50,025 nt of DNA, from the NCBI GenBank assembly GCA_947446855.1, contig CANFIH010000010.1, forward strand, positions 1-50,025. The letters are read 5' to 3'. A model generated the notes under the pieces. The model ran no database searches, was not told the DNA's origin, and saw only the letters and a list, made by a program, of their open reading frames with translations. Positions 16,363 to 25,896 of the stretch are shown piece by piece. How positions within the stretch are numbered: position 1 is the stretch's first letter; the number at the start of each line of letters is the position of its first letter. This stretch comes from Burkholderiales bacterium. GTDB taxonomy: Bacteria; Pseudomonadota; Gammaproteobacteria; Burkholderiales; Burkholderiaceae_C. Made by a program: the position numbers and the translations under genes.

Positions 16363-16390
16363 TTGTAAACCTAGGGTTAACCCTTATAAT
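16363..16390 (+). promoter_or_regulatory. Sigma-70-like promoter with a 12-bp palindrome in the spacer
   Basis: TTGTAA, a 16-bp spacer and a perfect TATAAT lie 31 bp before the DUF3563 start. The spacer contains the perfect palindrome AGGGTTAACCCT at 16373-16384, ending one base before the -10 box. That placement suits a repressor or anti-sigma-type operator. Confidence 0.7.
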
Positions 16391-16421
16391 TAACTCACAC
16401 CACTTTATTAAAGGACTCACC

Positions 16422-16601
16422 ATGTCCCATCTGATGGAGCTCATCAAAGCTTTGGTTCCCCACATTCCTTCGCAGCAGGAGCTCGATGCCGAGTATCTGG
16501 GCGAAGCCGTCGATATCTACGACGTGGAGCGCCGTATCTGGGAAATCGACCACCGCGCCCATGCGCCCTTGTCGCAATCCCTGGGCGGGGCGGTGCACTG
16601 A
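16422..16601 (+). CDS. DUF3563-like small protein, 59 aa
   Basis: The track ORF from 16251 is extended too far. ATG at 16422 is preceded by AAAGGACTCACC and a near-consensus promoter. The product MSHLMELIKALVPHIPSQQELDAEYLGEAVDIYDVERRIWEIDHRAH matches the DUF3563 pattern (YL..AVD..D.ERR...ID). Function of the family is unknown. The stop overlaps the start of the next gene (TGATG), so they are translationally coupled. Confidence 0.75.
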   Translation: MSHLMELIKALVPHIPSQQELDAEYLGEAVDIYDVERRIWEIDHRAHAPLSQSLGGAVH

Positions 16602-16828
16602 TGAGCGCCGCTTTGCACAACTTCGGCATGCCCCCCGCGCTGGATGAAATGGCCCGTCTGGGGAGCGATTACCTGGCCCTGCCCTTTGATATGGCGCGCG
16701 AGCAATACGCCAAGTCGGTGCGCGCGGGTCTGGTCGAACGGTCGCTGATCGCGTCGGCCCGCTTTGAGCATGTGCTCAGCGCCATGGAAAGCCTGATGCT
16801 GGGCTGCATGGCCAGGCGCTACCGTTAG
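16601..16828 (+). CDS. Hypothetical protein, 75 aa, coupled to DUF3563 gene
   Basis: This soluble, probably helical 75-residue protein (LDEMARLGSDYLALPFDMAREQYAKSVRAGLVERSLIASARFEHVLSAMESL) has a start that overlaps the preceding stop by one base. It belongs to the two-gene unit driven by the promoter at 16363. Its stop overlaps the convergent SulP gene by 4 bp. No family was recognised. Confidence 0.65.
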   Translation: MSAALHNFGMPPALDEMARLGSDYLALPFDMAREQYAKSVRAGLVERSLIASARFEHVLSAMESLMLGCMARRYR

Positions 16829-18621
16829 CTTGCCGGCTGGGGGTTCAGCGCCAGCGCGTCTTCCCAGTCCAGCCAGGCAACTTGGTGGGTCGCAACATAG
16901 CGCTCTACGGAGCTGCCCAGGGTCGGGAAGAAATGGTCGCTGCCGATTTTGTCGAACAGGCCATAGCGCCGCAGGTGGTCCTTGACCGGTCCCTTGATTT
17001 CGGCAAAACACAGCTGAATACCCTCTTGTTGCAGTTCCTCGTACAGCTCGGCCAGCACATCGGCAGCGGTGGAGTCCACGTCGGTCACCGGCTCGGCCGC
17101 CGCCACCAGCCAACGGGTGGGAGTGGGGGCCGTAGAGACGGCCCGCAATACCCGCTCCCGGAACATCTCGGCGTTGGCGAAAAACAGCGGAGCATCCCAG
17201 CGGAACAGCACCAGGCCGGGAATGCGTTTGGCCTCGGGGTGGCGTGATACATCGTGGTAGCCCTTCATGCGGTCCACCCGGCCCAGCACCGCGTGGTAGG
17301 GGCGCCAGGCGCGCCAGACCAGCAGCATGAGTGCGATGGCCACGGCAATAAAAATACCTTGCACCACCCCCAGTAGCGCCACGCCCAGCAGGCAGACGTT
17401 GGACAGCACAAACTCCTCGCGCCGCAGGTGGTACAGACGCTTGACGTTCTGGATTTCCAGGATCGTCCAGCATGCCGCAATCACCACCGCGCCCAGCGCG
17501 GCTGTGGGCAGATGCTCCATCAGCGTGGGTGCAAACACCAGCAGCACTGCAATGCCCACGGCACCTATCACGCCGGTAACCTGGGTGCGGGCTCCGGCCG
17601 ACTCGGCAACCGGGGTGCGTGAGGAACTGCTGCTGACCGAAAAGCCCTGAAACAAACCGGTCGCCACATTGGCCAGGCCCAAGGCCATGATCTCCTGGTT
17701 GTCGTTCACGTAATATTTTCCGCGCGCAGCGTAGATGCGCGACAGCACGCTCATATCCGCAATGGAAACCAGGGCGATGGCGACCGCCGTGGCCATGAGT
17801 TGCGACAGTTCACCTGCGCTGATGGCCGGAACGCTGAACACCGGCAAACCTTGCGGCAGCACACCCACCACGGCGACATGTGCGCGCGTCACCCAATCGA
17901 AATAGGTCACCGCCAGCGTGGCGCCGACCACGGCCAACAGCACGCCAGGCAGGCGTGGAATCCATCGTTTGCAGGCAAATATCACCACCAGACAGCCCGT
18001 GCCTATGACCAGCGCGGTCAGGTTGGTCTGGCCGGCGCGGACGCCTTGAAACAGACCCTGCGCCGACTCCAGCAGGCTGCCGCCCTGGATGCGAAAGCCC
18101 AGCACCTTGGGTAACTGACCCACCAGCAAAGTCAGCGCGATGCCGTTGAGATACCCGTAACGGATGGGCTTGGACAGCAGGTCGGTGATGAAGCCGAAGC
18201 GGGCCAGGCCCGCCAGCATGCAAAACACGCCGCCCATCAGCGCCAGCGCGGCGGCCAGGCTGGCTGCGCGCACCGGATCGCCTGCGGCCATTGGTAACAC
18301 GGTGGCGGCAATCAGTGCGGCCAACGCCGAGTCCGGGCCGATGATCAGGATGCGACTGGGCCCGAAGACGGCGTACAGCAGCAAAGGAACAATGGTGGCG
18401 TAGAGCCCGTATATCGGCGAAAGACCGGTGGCTTCGGCGTAGCTCATGCCCACGGGTGCCAGCAAGGCGGTCAGCACCAGGCCGGCCCCCAGGTCCTTGG
18501 CAAAGATGGCCCGGTTGTAGTTGCGAACCATGACAAGGCCTGGCAGCCAGCGCAAAAAGCCTGCGTGGCCCGTGCGCCGGGCCAGATTCAAGGGGGGAGT
18601 TGTTGGAAGTTTGGAATCCAT
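16825..18621 (-). CDS. SulP-family inorganic anion transporter with STAS domain
   Basis: The 598-residue protein has many membrane segments. The SulP N-terminal signature reads LGAGLVLTALLAPVGMSYAEATGLSPIYGLYATIVPLLLYAVFGPSRILIIGPDSALA, and the conserved FQGFSVSSSSSRTPVAESAGARTQ loop follows. The C-terminal STAS domain (about 440-560) contains FRWDAPLFFANAEMFRERVL and EPVTDVDSTAADVLAELYEEL. It transports sulfate or another anion. This is the second SulP in the window and is longer than and different from the one at 6.2 kb. A terminator separates it from the upstream stress-protein gene, so it has its own promoter. Confidence 0.9.
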   Translation of the reverse strand: MDSKLPTTPPLNLARRTGHAGFLRWLPGLVMVRNYNRAIFAKDLGAGLVLTALLAPVGMSYAEATGLSPIYGLYATIVPLLLYAVFGPSRILIIGPDSALAALIAATVLPMAAGDPVRAASLAAALALMGGVFCMLAGLARFGFITDLLSKPIRYGYLNGIALTLLVGQLPKVLGFRIQGGSLLESAQGLFQGVRAGQTNLTALVIGTGCLVVIFACKRWIPRLPGVLLAVVGATLAVTYFDWVTRAHVAVVGVLPQGLPVFSVPAISAGELSQLMATAVAIALVSIADMSVLSRIYAARGKYYVNDNQEIMALGLANVATGLFQGFSVSSSSSRTPVAESAGARTQVTGVIGAVGIAVLLVFAPTLMEHLPTAALGAVVIAACWTILEIQNVKRLYHLRREEFVLSNVCLLGVALLGVVQGIFIAVAIALMLLVWRAWRPYHAVLGRVDRMKGYHDVSRHPEAKRIPGLVLFRWDAPLFFANAEMFRERVLRAVSTAPTPTRWLVAAAEPVTDVDSTAADVLAELYEELQQEGIQLCFAEIKGPVKDHLRRYGLFDKIGSDHFFPTLGSSVERYVATHQVAWLDWEDALALNPQPAS

Positions 18622-18731
18622 GCTCTTCTTTTTTTAATGGGCAATGTCTTCCTCCATTCTTTCCATTTTTTCATTTCATGCAAGTCAGATCGTGCGGCGC
18701 CGTGACCTACTGCGTGGGTCCAGCGATGGGC

Positions 18732-18763
18732 AAAAAAAAGGGGCGTTGTACGCCCCCTTTTTT
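18732..18763 (-). terminator. Strong intrinsic terminator after the lactate operon
   Basis: A stem with GGGGCG and CGCCCC around a short loop is flanked by A8 on one side and T6 on the other, so it can work in both directions. It lies 19 bp after the universal stress gene stop and therefore ends the lut-lldP-usp transcript. Confidence 0.9.
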
Positions 18764-18781
18764 GCCTGCCACGCGAACCGC

Positions 18782-19234
18782 TTAAGCCTGGCGCACGATC
18801 AGCAGCGAGATCAGGCTGATGCGCGTCAGGTTCTCGGCCACGCTGCCCACCAGCAGGCGCTCGAAGCCGCGCACGCCGTGCGCGCCAATCACCAGCAGAT
18901 CACCGCCCCAGGCCTCGGCGGCCTCGGCAATCGCCTCGGCCACGCGCCGGTTGGCGGATTCAATCAGCATGCGCTCGGCCGGGCAGCCGGCGGCCTTGGC
19001 GCGGTCCACCGCCTCGTCCAGCATCTTGTTGGCACCGGCGCGGATTTCGGTCTTGATCTTGTCCACGTCGATGTAAGAGCCCAGGCCCATGCCGTGCTGC
19101 ACCAGGCCGGACTCGTCGGCCACAAAGGTGATGCAGATGCTGGCCTTGAGGGCGCCGGCCAGGGCAATGGCCTCGTCCAGCGCCTTGCGCGCGGTGCTGC
19201 TGTTGTCGATGGCGACAAATATCTTCTTGTACAT
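18782..19234 (-). CDS. Universal stress protein, last gene of the lactate locus
   Basis: The 150-residue UspA-domain protein starts MYKKIFVAIDNSSTARKALDEAI and carries the nucleotide-binding motif GAHGVRGFERLLVGS (G-x2-G-x9-G-S). It begins 16 bp after the lactate permease stop and is followed directly by a terminator, so it is co-transcribed with lactate uptake. Some universal stress proteins regulate transporters or energy state; a link to lactate transport here is inference from position. Confidence 0.9.
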   Translation of the reverse strand: MYKKIFVAIDNSSTARKALDEAIALAGALKASICITFVADESGLVQHGMGLGSYIDVDKIKTEIRAGANKMLDEAVDRAKAAGCPAERMLIESANRRVAEAIAEAAEAWGGDLLVIGAHGVRGFERLLVGSVAENLTRISLISLLIVRQA

Positions 19235-19250
19235 GGTGTTGGCTTTCTTG

Positions 19251-20912
19251 TTAGTGGATGACCATCAGGGTGAAGGGGAACACATAGGCCTGCATCGTTA
19301 CAAACAGGCCGACCAGGCAGGCCAGGGCGATGGAGTGGAAGAACACATAGCGCAGGATGTCGCCTTCGTGGTTGAACCAGCGGGTGGCGGTGGACGCCAC
19401 GACGATGGATTGGGCATCGATCATCTTGCCCATCACACCGCCCGAGCTGTTGGCCGCACCCATCAGGTTGGGTGACAGACCGAGCTGCTCGGCTGCGACT
19501 TTTTGCATACCGCCAAACAGCACGTTGGAGGCGGTGTCCGAGCCGGTCATGGCCACGCCGATCCAGCCCATCAGGGTGCCGAAGAAGGGATAGAGCACGC
19601 CGGTGTTGGCAAAGGCCAGGCCAAGGGTGGTGTCGGTGCCGGAGTAACGCGTCAGCGTGCCCAGGCCCAGCATCAGCACGATGGTGGCCAGCGAGTAGCG
19701 CACCAGCCAGGCGGTGCGGCCAAAGGTCTTGACGATTTCCCAAGGCTTGTAGCTCATCACCAGGGCGCCGATGATGGCGGCCAGCAGAATGCCGGTGCCG
19801 GTGGCGGACAGCAGATTGAGCGTGTAGATGGCAGCTTCCTTGGTCGGCTGGGCTACCACGGGGGCGACTTTTTCCACCATGTTGTGCAGGCCGGTCATCT
19901 CGAACTTGGGTGCGTAAATGCCGTTCAGGTAGGTTTTGACCGGGGGCAGGCCCCAGACAAACACAAAGCCGGTCAGGATGGCCCAGGGGGTCCAGGCCTT
20001 GATCAGCTCGGCACGGCTGTGCACGGTGGGTGCGACTTCATCCTTGGCTTCGCCGCCGTCGGTCTCATGGCCCTTGAGCGAAGGCGAGCGCCAGATCTTC
20101 TTGGGTTGCCAGACGCGCAGGAACAGGATCAGGGACACCATGGAAACCAGGGCGGCAATGATGTCCACCAGCTCCGGGCCGATGAAGTTCGACACCAGGT
20201 ACTGCGGGATGGCAAACGACAGACCGGTGACCAGAATCGCAGGCCAGATTTCCATCATCGCCTTGCGTCCGGCAAAGGCCCAGATCAGCCAGAACGGCAC
20301 CATCAGCGAGAACAGGGGCAGCTGGCGCCCGATCATCGCGGTGACTTCCATCAGGTCGTAACCGTGCACCTTGGCCAGCGTGATCACCGGTGTGCCCAGG
20401 GCACCGAAGGCGACCGGTGCCGTATTGGCGATCAGGCTCAAACCGGAGGCGGCCAGGGGCGAGAAGCCCAGGCCGATCAGGATGCCGGCGGTGACGGCCA
20501 CGGGTGTGCCAAAGCCTGCCGCCCCTTCAAAAAAGGCGCCAAAGCAAAAGGCAATCAGCAGCAACTGCAGGCGCCGGTCACTGGTGATGCCGGAGAGCGA
20601 ATCCTGCAGCACCTTGAAGCTGCCGTTTTGTTCGGCCAGCTGCTGCAAAAAGATGATGTTGAGCACAATCCAGCCGATCGGCAGCAGGCCGGTGAAGCCG
20701 CCGAAGAGGGCGGCCTTGCCTGCCATGTCGGCCGGCATGCCGTAGGCCAGCACGGCAATCGCCAGAGCGGAGAGCAGGCCCAGGCCGGCGGCGATATGGG
20801 CCTTGATGTGCAGAAAGCCCAGGCAGATGAGCATCACGGCCACCGGCACGGCAGCCAGTAGCGTGGAGATGACCATATTGCCGAACGGGTCGTAAACTTG
20901 TTGCCAGATCAT
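19251..20912 (-). CDS. lldP: L-lactate permease, LctP family
   Basis: The 553-residue inner-membrane permease has normal family length and about 12-14 hydrophobic segments. Typical LctP stretches are present: AFCFGAFFEGAAGFGTPVAVTAGILIGLGF, LIANTAPVAFGALGTPVITLA, and near the C-terminus GSDTASNVLFGGMQ and LMGAANSSGGVMGKMIDAQSIVVA. It imports D/L-lactate and perhaps glycolate by proton symport. It lies 81 bp after the D-lactate dehydrogenase gene on the same strand. A half-operator TTGGTA lies in that gap. Confidence 0.93.
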   Translation of the reverse strand: MIWQQVYDPFGNMVISTLLAAVPVAVMLICLGFLHIKAHIAAGLGLLSALAIAVLAYGMPADMAGKAALFGGFTGLLPIGWIVLNIIFLQQLAEQNGSFKVLQDSLSGITSDRRLQLLLIAFCFGAFFEGAAGFGTPVAVTAGILIGLGFSPLAASGLSLIANTAPVAFGALGTPVITLAKVHGYDLMEVTAMIGRQLPLFSLMVPFWLIWAFAGRKAMMEIWPAILVTGLSFAIPQYLVSNFIGPELVDIIAALVSMVSLILFLRVWQPKKIWRSPSLKGHETDGGEAKDEVAPTVHSRAELIKAWTPWAILTGFVFVWGLPPVKTYLNGIYAPKFEMTGLHNMVEKVAPVVAQPTKEAAIYTLNLLSATGTGILLAAIIGALVMSYKPWEIVKTFGRTAWLVRYSLATIVLMLGLGTLTRYSGTDTTLGLAFANTGVLYPFFGTLMGWIGVAMTGSDTASNVLFGGMQKVAAEQLGLSPNLMGAANSSGGVMGKMIDAQSIVVASTATRWFNHEGDILRYVFFHSIALACLVGLFVTMQAYVFPFTLMVIH

Positions 20913-20993
20913 GGGGTATTCCTCATTGGTATTTGAAAATTAAAAAGGGTGAAAACAGGGTGTAAGGGCGCACAGGATGTTTGGGTTTGTGAT

Positions 20994-23780
20994 TTAGCAA
21001 GCGGCGGCATTCTCCCCACGGCTGCACTCTTCGAGCAGATAGGCCACCGAGTGGTAAGGCCGTCCGGTCTCTTCGGTCAGACCGATCTCGCAGGTGCGGT
21101 TGGTGGATACGCCTTCGCAGCAGGCACTGGGCAACTCCGCGTGGATTTTTCGTAGCGCGTGGGCATTGAGTTCAGGCACCACAAAACCGCGGTCGCCAGC
21201 AAAGCCGCAGCAGGTCACGCCGGCCGGCTCCACCACTGCTTCAGCGCAGGCTGATACCAGTTGGCGCAGCTTCTCATGCGTGCCGGTGCGCCTGGCGCTG
21301 CAGTTGATGTGCAGGGCAATGGGCCCGGGCTTCTTCTGCATGCGGTGGTTCAGGCGCGGCAGCAGGGCGTCGACGGCAAATTCATGGAAGTCCAGAATCT
21401 GCACGCGCCCGGCCAGCAGCTTTTGCATGCGGGCCGAACAACTGCTGGCGTCCAGAATGATGGGGTACAGACCACCCTTGCCATCGTCGGCTGCGGCCAG
21501 CAGGGCGGCGATCAGTGTGGTCGACATGGCGTCTGCTTCCTCGGCCATGCCCTTGCTGGCCAGCATCAGGCCGCAGCACAGTTTGTCAAAGCCTTCGGGC
21601 AGGCGCGGCGCGTAGCCAGCGCGTATCAGCAGCTCGATCACCACATCGGCCAGACCGGCCTCATCTCTGGTGTTGCCGCCAAAGATGCGCGCGCCGCAGG
21701 TGGGGAAGTACACCACCGGGTCGCCAGAGGAAGTGCGGGCCTGCGGCAGGCGCCCGGCCTGCGGCATGGACTTTTTCCAGACACCGCCGGAGAGCTTGTT
21801 GAGCAGATCACCACCCACCACCTTGGCGGCGAGTTGGCCCGCGCTCAGGCCCACGCGCGATAGGGTCGCCACCTTGCCGAAGTTTTCGCCCACCAGCTTG
21901 CCCACCGTGTGGCTGGCGCTGCCCAGGCCACGGCCGCGCAGCATACGCGTGAGTTCGCCGGTGTCGATACCGACGGGACAAGCGGTGGAGCACATACCGC
22001 AACCGGCGCAGGTGTCCAGGCCGAAATAGGCAAAGTCGGTGGCCACCGTGCCGGGGTCTTCCTGGGCGGCTTCGCGGCGCGAGAGTTCACGCCAGCTGAC
22101 GATGCGCTGGCGCGGCGACAGGGTGAGGCGGTGCGAGGGGCACAGCGGCTCGCAAAAGCCGCATTCAATGCAGCGATCCACAATCGCCTCGGCGGCCGGC
22201 ATGGGCTTGAGGTTTTTCAGGTGCGAGGCCGGGTCGTCGGTGAGGATGACGCCGGGATTGAGTAATCCGCTCGGGTCGAACAAGGCCTTGATGCGGCGCA
22301 TCAGATCGGTGGCCTGCTTGCCCCATTCCATCTCCACAAACGGCGCCATGTTGCGGCCGGTGCCGTGCTCGGCTTTCAGCGAGCCGTCGTACTTTTTCAC
22401 CACCAGATCACAGACATCGTCCATGAAGCGTGCGTAGCGTTGCACCTCGGCCTCGTCGCCAAAGTCCTGGGTGAAGACGAAGTGCAGATTGCCCTCGAGC
22501 GCGTGGCCGAAGATGATGGCCTCGCTGTAGCCGTGTTTCAGGAAAAGGGCCTGCAAATCCAGCGTGGCAGAAGCCAGCGATTCAATCGGGAAGGCCACGT
22601 CTTCAATGATCACCGTGGTGCCGGCCTTGCGCATGGCGCCCACCGAAGGGAAGGTGCCCTTGCGGACCTTCCAGTACATCTCGCAGGTGGCAGCATCGGT
22701 GGAGAACTGCGGCGGCTCGACCGTCTCAATGCCTTGCAGGGCAGTCAGCACGGCATCCATCTTCAGCTGCAGTGCAACCGAAGTTTCAGCCCGCACTTCA
22801 ATCAGCAGGGCTGCCGCATCTGCCCCCAGGGTCTGGATCACGGCGGGCAGGCCAGGCTTGCTTTCCACTGAACGCAGGGCCGGGCGATCCAGCAGTTCCA
22901 CGGCGGCTACGGGCTTCGGCTTGAGGCGGATGACGGCATCGCAGGCGCTGGCAATCGTGGGGAAGAACACCAGCGCGCTGGCCTTGAACGGGTCTTCGGC
23001 CACGGTGTCAAACGTGATGCTGGAGATAAAGCCCAGCGTGCCCTCCGAGCCGATCATCAGGTGGGCCAGGATATCCACCGGGTCGGCAAAGTCGATCAGG
23101 GCATTCAGGCTGTAGCCGGTGGTGTTCTTGATCTGGTATTTGTGGCGGATGCGCTCGGCCAGCGCGCTGTCGGCACGGGTCTGCTCGCCCATCTGCTGCA
23201 GCTCGTCGAGCAGCGCGCGGTGGCTGGTGCGGAAGGCGGCCATGCTGGCGGCATCCTGCGTGTCGAGCACGCTGCCGTCGGCCAGCAGCACGCGCATGCC
23301 CCGCAAGGTGCGGTAGCTGTTTTGCGCCGTGCCGCAGCACATGCCGGAGGCATTGTTGGCCGCAATGCCGCCAATCTTGCAGGCGTTGATCGAGGCCGGG
23401 TCCGGCCCAATCTTGCGGCCCAGGGGTGCCAGGCGGAAGTTGACCTCGCCGCCTATGATGCCCGGCCCCAGGCGCACGCTGGCAGCATCCGCTGCAATCT
23501 CGCAGGTGGCAAAGCCTTCGCCGATCAGCATCAGCACGCCATCGGTCACGGCCTGGCCGGACAGGCTGGTGCCGGCGGCGCGAATCGTCACCGGGCGGTG
23601 GTGGGCGTGGGCGATTGCCAGCACGGCCTGCACCTCGGCCTCGTCTTCCACGATGGCCACCACCTCGGGCGTGAGGCGGTAAAAGCTGGCGTCCGTGCCA
23701 TAGGCCAGGCGGCGCAGGTCGTCGAACACAACTTGGGCCGAGGGCAGGACCGTGCCAAGGGCGGCGATGAGTGGGCTCAT
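20994..23780 (-). CDS. FAD-linked D-lactate dehydrogenase with Fe-S and CCG domains
   Basis: The start is moved to ATG 23780, which overlaps the lutB stop (ATGA), giving 928 residues. The N-terminal FAD-binding PCMH domain reads VTIRAAGTSLSGQAVTDGVLM and GPGIIGGEVNFRLAPLGRKIGPDPAS. An FAD-oxidase C domain follows. Next come two 4Fe-4S motifs (CIECGFCEPLCP and CAGCGMCSTACPVG at about 610-700) and CCG heterodisulfide-reductase-type segments (CCGLMLASKG, CCGFAGDRGF). It resembles fused GlcD/GlcF-type D-lactate dehydrogenases that feed electrons to quinone. The substrate could also be a related 2-hydroxy acid, but the lactate context is strong. Confidence 0.9.
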   Translation of the reverse strand: MSPLIAALGTVLPSAQVVFDDLRRLAYGTDASFYRLTPEVVAIVEDEAEVQAVLAIAHAHHRPVTIRAAGTSLSGQAVTDGVLMLIGEGFATCEIAADAASVRLGPGIIGGEVNFRLAPLGRKIGPDPASINACKIGGIAANNASGMCCGTAQNSYRTLRGMRVLLADGSVLDTQDAASMAAFRTSHRALLDELQQMGEQTRADSALAERIRHKYQIKNTTGYSLNALIDFADPVDILAHLMIGSEGTLGFISSITFDTVAEDPFKASALVFFPTIASACDAVIRLKPKPVAAVELLDRPALRSVESKPGLPAVIQTLGADAAALLIEVRAETSVALQLKMDAVLTALQGIETVEPPQFSTDAATCEMYWKVRKGTFPSVGAMRKAGTTVIIEDVAFPIESLASATLDLQALFLKHGYSEAIIFGHALEGNLHFVFTQDFGDEAEVQRYARFMDDVCDLVVKKYDGSLKAEHGTGRNMAPFVEMEWGKQATDLMRRIKALFDPSGLLNPGVILTDDPASHLKNLKPMPAAEAIVDRCIECGFCEPLCPSHRLTLSPRQRIVSWRELSRREAAQEDPGTVATDFAYFGLDTCAGCGMCSTACPVGIDTGELTRMLRGRGLGSASHTVGKLVGENFGKVATLSRVGLSAGQLAAKVVGGDLLNKLSGGVWKKSMPQAGRLPQARTSSGDPVVYFPTCGARIFGGNTRDEAGLADVVIELLIRAGYAPRLPEGFDKLCCGLMLASKGMAEEADAMSTTLIAALLAAADDGKGGLYPIILDASSCSARMQKLLAGRVQILDFHEFAVDALLPRLNHRMQKKPGPIALHINCSARRTGTHEKLRQLVSACAEAVVEPAGVTCCGFAGDRGFVVPELNAHALRKIHAELPSACCEGVSTNRTCEIGLTEETGRPYHSVAYLLEECSRGENAAAC

Positions 23781-25213
23781 TTCTTGTTCTCTTCCTTTAA
23801 AAGATCGCGTAACCGTTTGGCGGCGGGGACCAGGGGCGTGCGGCTGCGCGTCCAGGCGCCCTGCTCCGAGGGCGACATCGAGCGCCCCCGGCTCATGAAC
23901 CACGAGGCCAGGCGGTACATGCCAGAGCGGCTGTAGATCTGCGACCAGACGCTCCACACCGCTGTGCCGGCCACGCTACGCCCGGCGCCGCTGCCGCGCA
24001 ATCTGGCATCTGTCGTATGCGGGCGGGCCTGCGCCTCGTTGCGCAGGCGCACCAGGATGTCGGGAATCGGGATCTTCACCGGGCAGACTTCGCCGCAGGC
24101 GCCACACAGCGTGGAGGCAAAGGCCAGCGGGTAGGTGCTCTCCAGGCCCATCATGTGCGGCGAGATGATGGCGCCGATCGGGCCGGGGTAGGTGGTGCCG
24201 TAGGCATGGCCGCCTATGCGCGCATACACCGGGCAATGGTTCATGCAGGCGCCGCAGCGGATGCACTGCAGCGTGGCGCGCAGCTCGTCATCGGCAAAGG
24301 CCTGGGTGCGGCCGTTGTCCAGCAGGATGAGGTGCATCTCTTCAGGGCCGTCGAGCTCCCCGGTGCGGCGCGGGCCGCTGATCATGTTCACATAGGTGGT
24401 GATGGGCTGGCCGGTGGCCGAGCGCGTCAGCAGGCTGACCAGCGGCGCCACATGCTCCAGCTTCTCCACCACTTTTTCAATGCCTGTAATCGCAATGTGG
24501 ATGCGCGGCACGGTGGTGCACATGCGGCCGTTGCCTTCGTTTTCCACCAGACACAGCGTGCCGGTCTCTGCCACGGCAAAGTTCACACCCGAGAGGCCAA
24601 TGTCAGCCTCGGCAAACTTGCGCCGCAGCACGCGCCGGCCTATGGCGATGAGCGCATCCACGTCTTCGGTGTAGCGCACGCCCGGCACTTCCTTGGCAAA
24701 CAGGGCGGCGATTTCCTGCTTGGTTTTATGGATGGCCGGCATGATGATGTGCGAGGGCGTCTCGCCCGCCAGCTGCACGATGTACTCGCCCATGTCCGAC
24801 TCAAAGGCCTCGATGCCTGCCGCCTCCATGGCGTGGTTAAAACCCACCTCTTCGCTCACCATGGACTTGCCCTTGATGATGCGTTTGGCCTGCGCCTGGT
24901 GGGCAATGTTCAGGGCGATGGCATTGGCCTCGTCGCCGTTCTGCGCCCAGTACACCTGCACGCCCCGTGCCTGCAGGTTGGCCTCCAGCTGCTCCAGCAG
25001 ACGCGGCAGATTCGCCAGGCTGTATTGGCGGATTGCTTCACCCAGGTTGCGCAGGCCTTGCAACTCGGAGTCGTCGGCAAACTGCGCTTTGCGCTTGCTT
25101 TGGAGATAGTCCATGGCGCCACGGAAATTCTTGCGCTGCGCCGGGTCATTGAGCACGCTGCGGCTGCGGGCCTGGAAGTCTTCGCGCGGGTGGATGGGGA
25201 TGACCTTGTTCAT
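23777..25213 (-). CDS. lutB: Lactate utilisation protein LutB (LldF), Fe-S subunit
   Basis: ATG 25213 (MNKVIPIHPREDFQARSRSVLNDPAQRKNF) is chosen because it overlaps the lutC stop. The track start at 25480 lies inside lutC. The 478-residue protein has a LUD domain followed by two 4Fe-4S motifs, CIRCGACMNHCPVYARIGGHAYG and CGACGEVCPVKIPIPDIL. With LutA and LutC it oxidises L-lactate to pyruvate. Both ends are joined to neighbours by 4-bp overlaps. Confidence 0.93.
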   Translation of the reverse strand: MNKVIPIHPREDFQARSRSVLNDPAQRKNFRGAMDYLQSKRKAQFADDSELQGLRNLGEAIRQYSLANLPRLLEQLEANLQARGVQVYWAQNGDEANAIALNIAHQAQAKRIIKGKSMVSEEVGFNHAMEAAGIEAFESDMGEYIVQLAGETPSHIIMPAIHKTKQEIAALFAKEVPGVRYTEDVDALIAIGRRVLRRKFAEADIGLSGVNFAVAETGTLCLVENEGNGRMCTTVPRIHIAITGIEKVVEKLEHVAPLVSLLTRSATGQPITTYVNMISGPRRTGELDGPEEMHLILLDNGRTQAFADDELRATLQCIRCGACMNHCPVYARIGGHAYGTTYPGPIGAIISPHMMGLESTYPLAFASTLCGACGEVCPVKIPIPDILVRLRNEAQARPHTTDARLRGSGAGRSVAGTAVWSVWSQIYSRSGMYRLASWFMSRGRSMSPSEQGAWTRSRTPLVPAAKRLRDLLKEENKK

Positions 25214-25896
25214 GCCGCACCACTTTCTTGAGCGCCGTCGGCCTGCAGCAGCAAGAGCACCAGTTCCTTGGGGCCGTGCGCGCCATAGGCCAGGGTTTGC
25301 TGGATGTCGGCGGTCTTGCTGGGGCCGCTGATCAACAGGGCGTTGGTGGGCATGGCCTCGGTCCAGCCCTCGACCGTCATGGCCTGGTGGAAGTCGGCGT
25401 GGATGGCGTTTTCTTCCAGCAGCACGAAGTGGACGGAGGGCACCAGCGACATCAGGCGCGGCTCTTCTGGGGTCGGCCACAGGATCAGGCTGCCGGTTTC
25501 GGCGATGGCGCTGCGGGCCAGGGTCAGCGAGGCATCGACGCCATCAAACAGCTGGTCTTGCCAGGCTGCAATCGGCTGCTCGTAGCGCAGCACCTGCAGG
25601 CCGGGTGGCGCGCAGCTGTGCAGTGCGTTGCCGTGCGGCGTCTTGTTGCCCACCAGCATCTGCAGCAGCCCCTTGTCAGCGCACAGCTGCAGCAGGGTGG
25701 GAATCCAGCTGGTTTTTGAAACCACATGCACCTCGGTATGCACGGCCTCCAGGGCGGCACGCAGGCGTGTCGAGCGTTGTGCCACGGTTTCATCGCGGCG
25801 TTGCGCGGCATACCAGGCGGACACATCGGGCAGGGCGGGTGCCTTGGCCATCGGCGTGGCGCGCAGCTTGCCGAAGATGGCGTCGCGGGCGCTCAT
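25210..25896 (-). CDS. lutC: Lactate utilisation protein LutC (LldG)
   Basis: ATG 25896 (MSARDAIFGKLR) overlaps the lutA stop. The LUD-domain protein of 228 residues contains SAIAETGSLILWPTPEEPRLMSLVPSVHFVLLEENAIHADF and ALLISGPSKTADIQQTLAYGAHGPKELVLLL, typical of LutC. It is the small subunit-like partner in the LutABC L-lactate oxidase system. It has ATGA overlaps on both sides. Confidence 0.92.
   Translation of the reverse strand: MSARDAIFGKLRATPMAKAPALPDVSAWYAAQRRDETVAQRSTRLRAALEAVHTEVHVVSKTSWIPTLLQLCADKGLLQMLVGNKTPHGNALHSCAPPGLQVLRYEQPIAAWQDQLFDGVDASLTLARSAIAETGSLILWPTPEEPRLMSLVPSVHFVLLEENAIHADFHQAMTVEGWTEAMPTNALLISGPSKTADIQQTLAYGAHGPKELVLLLLQADGAQESGAA

Noticed and set aside
19503-20861. 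Plus-strand ORF (452 aa) opposite the lactate permease
   Set aside because: Gln/Gly/His-rich shadow frame with no motif; the permease on the minus strand is certain.
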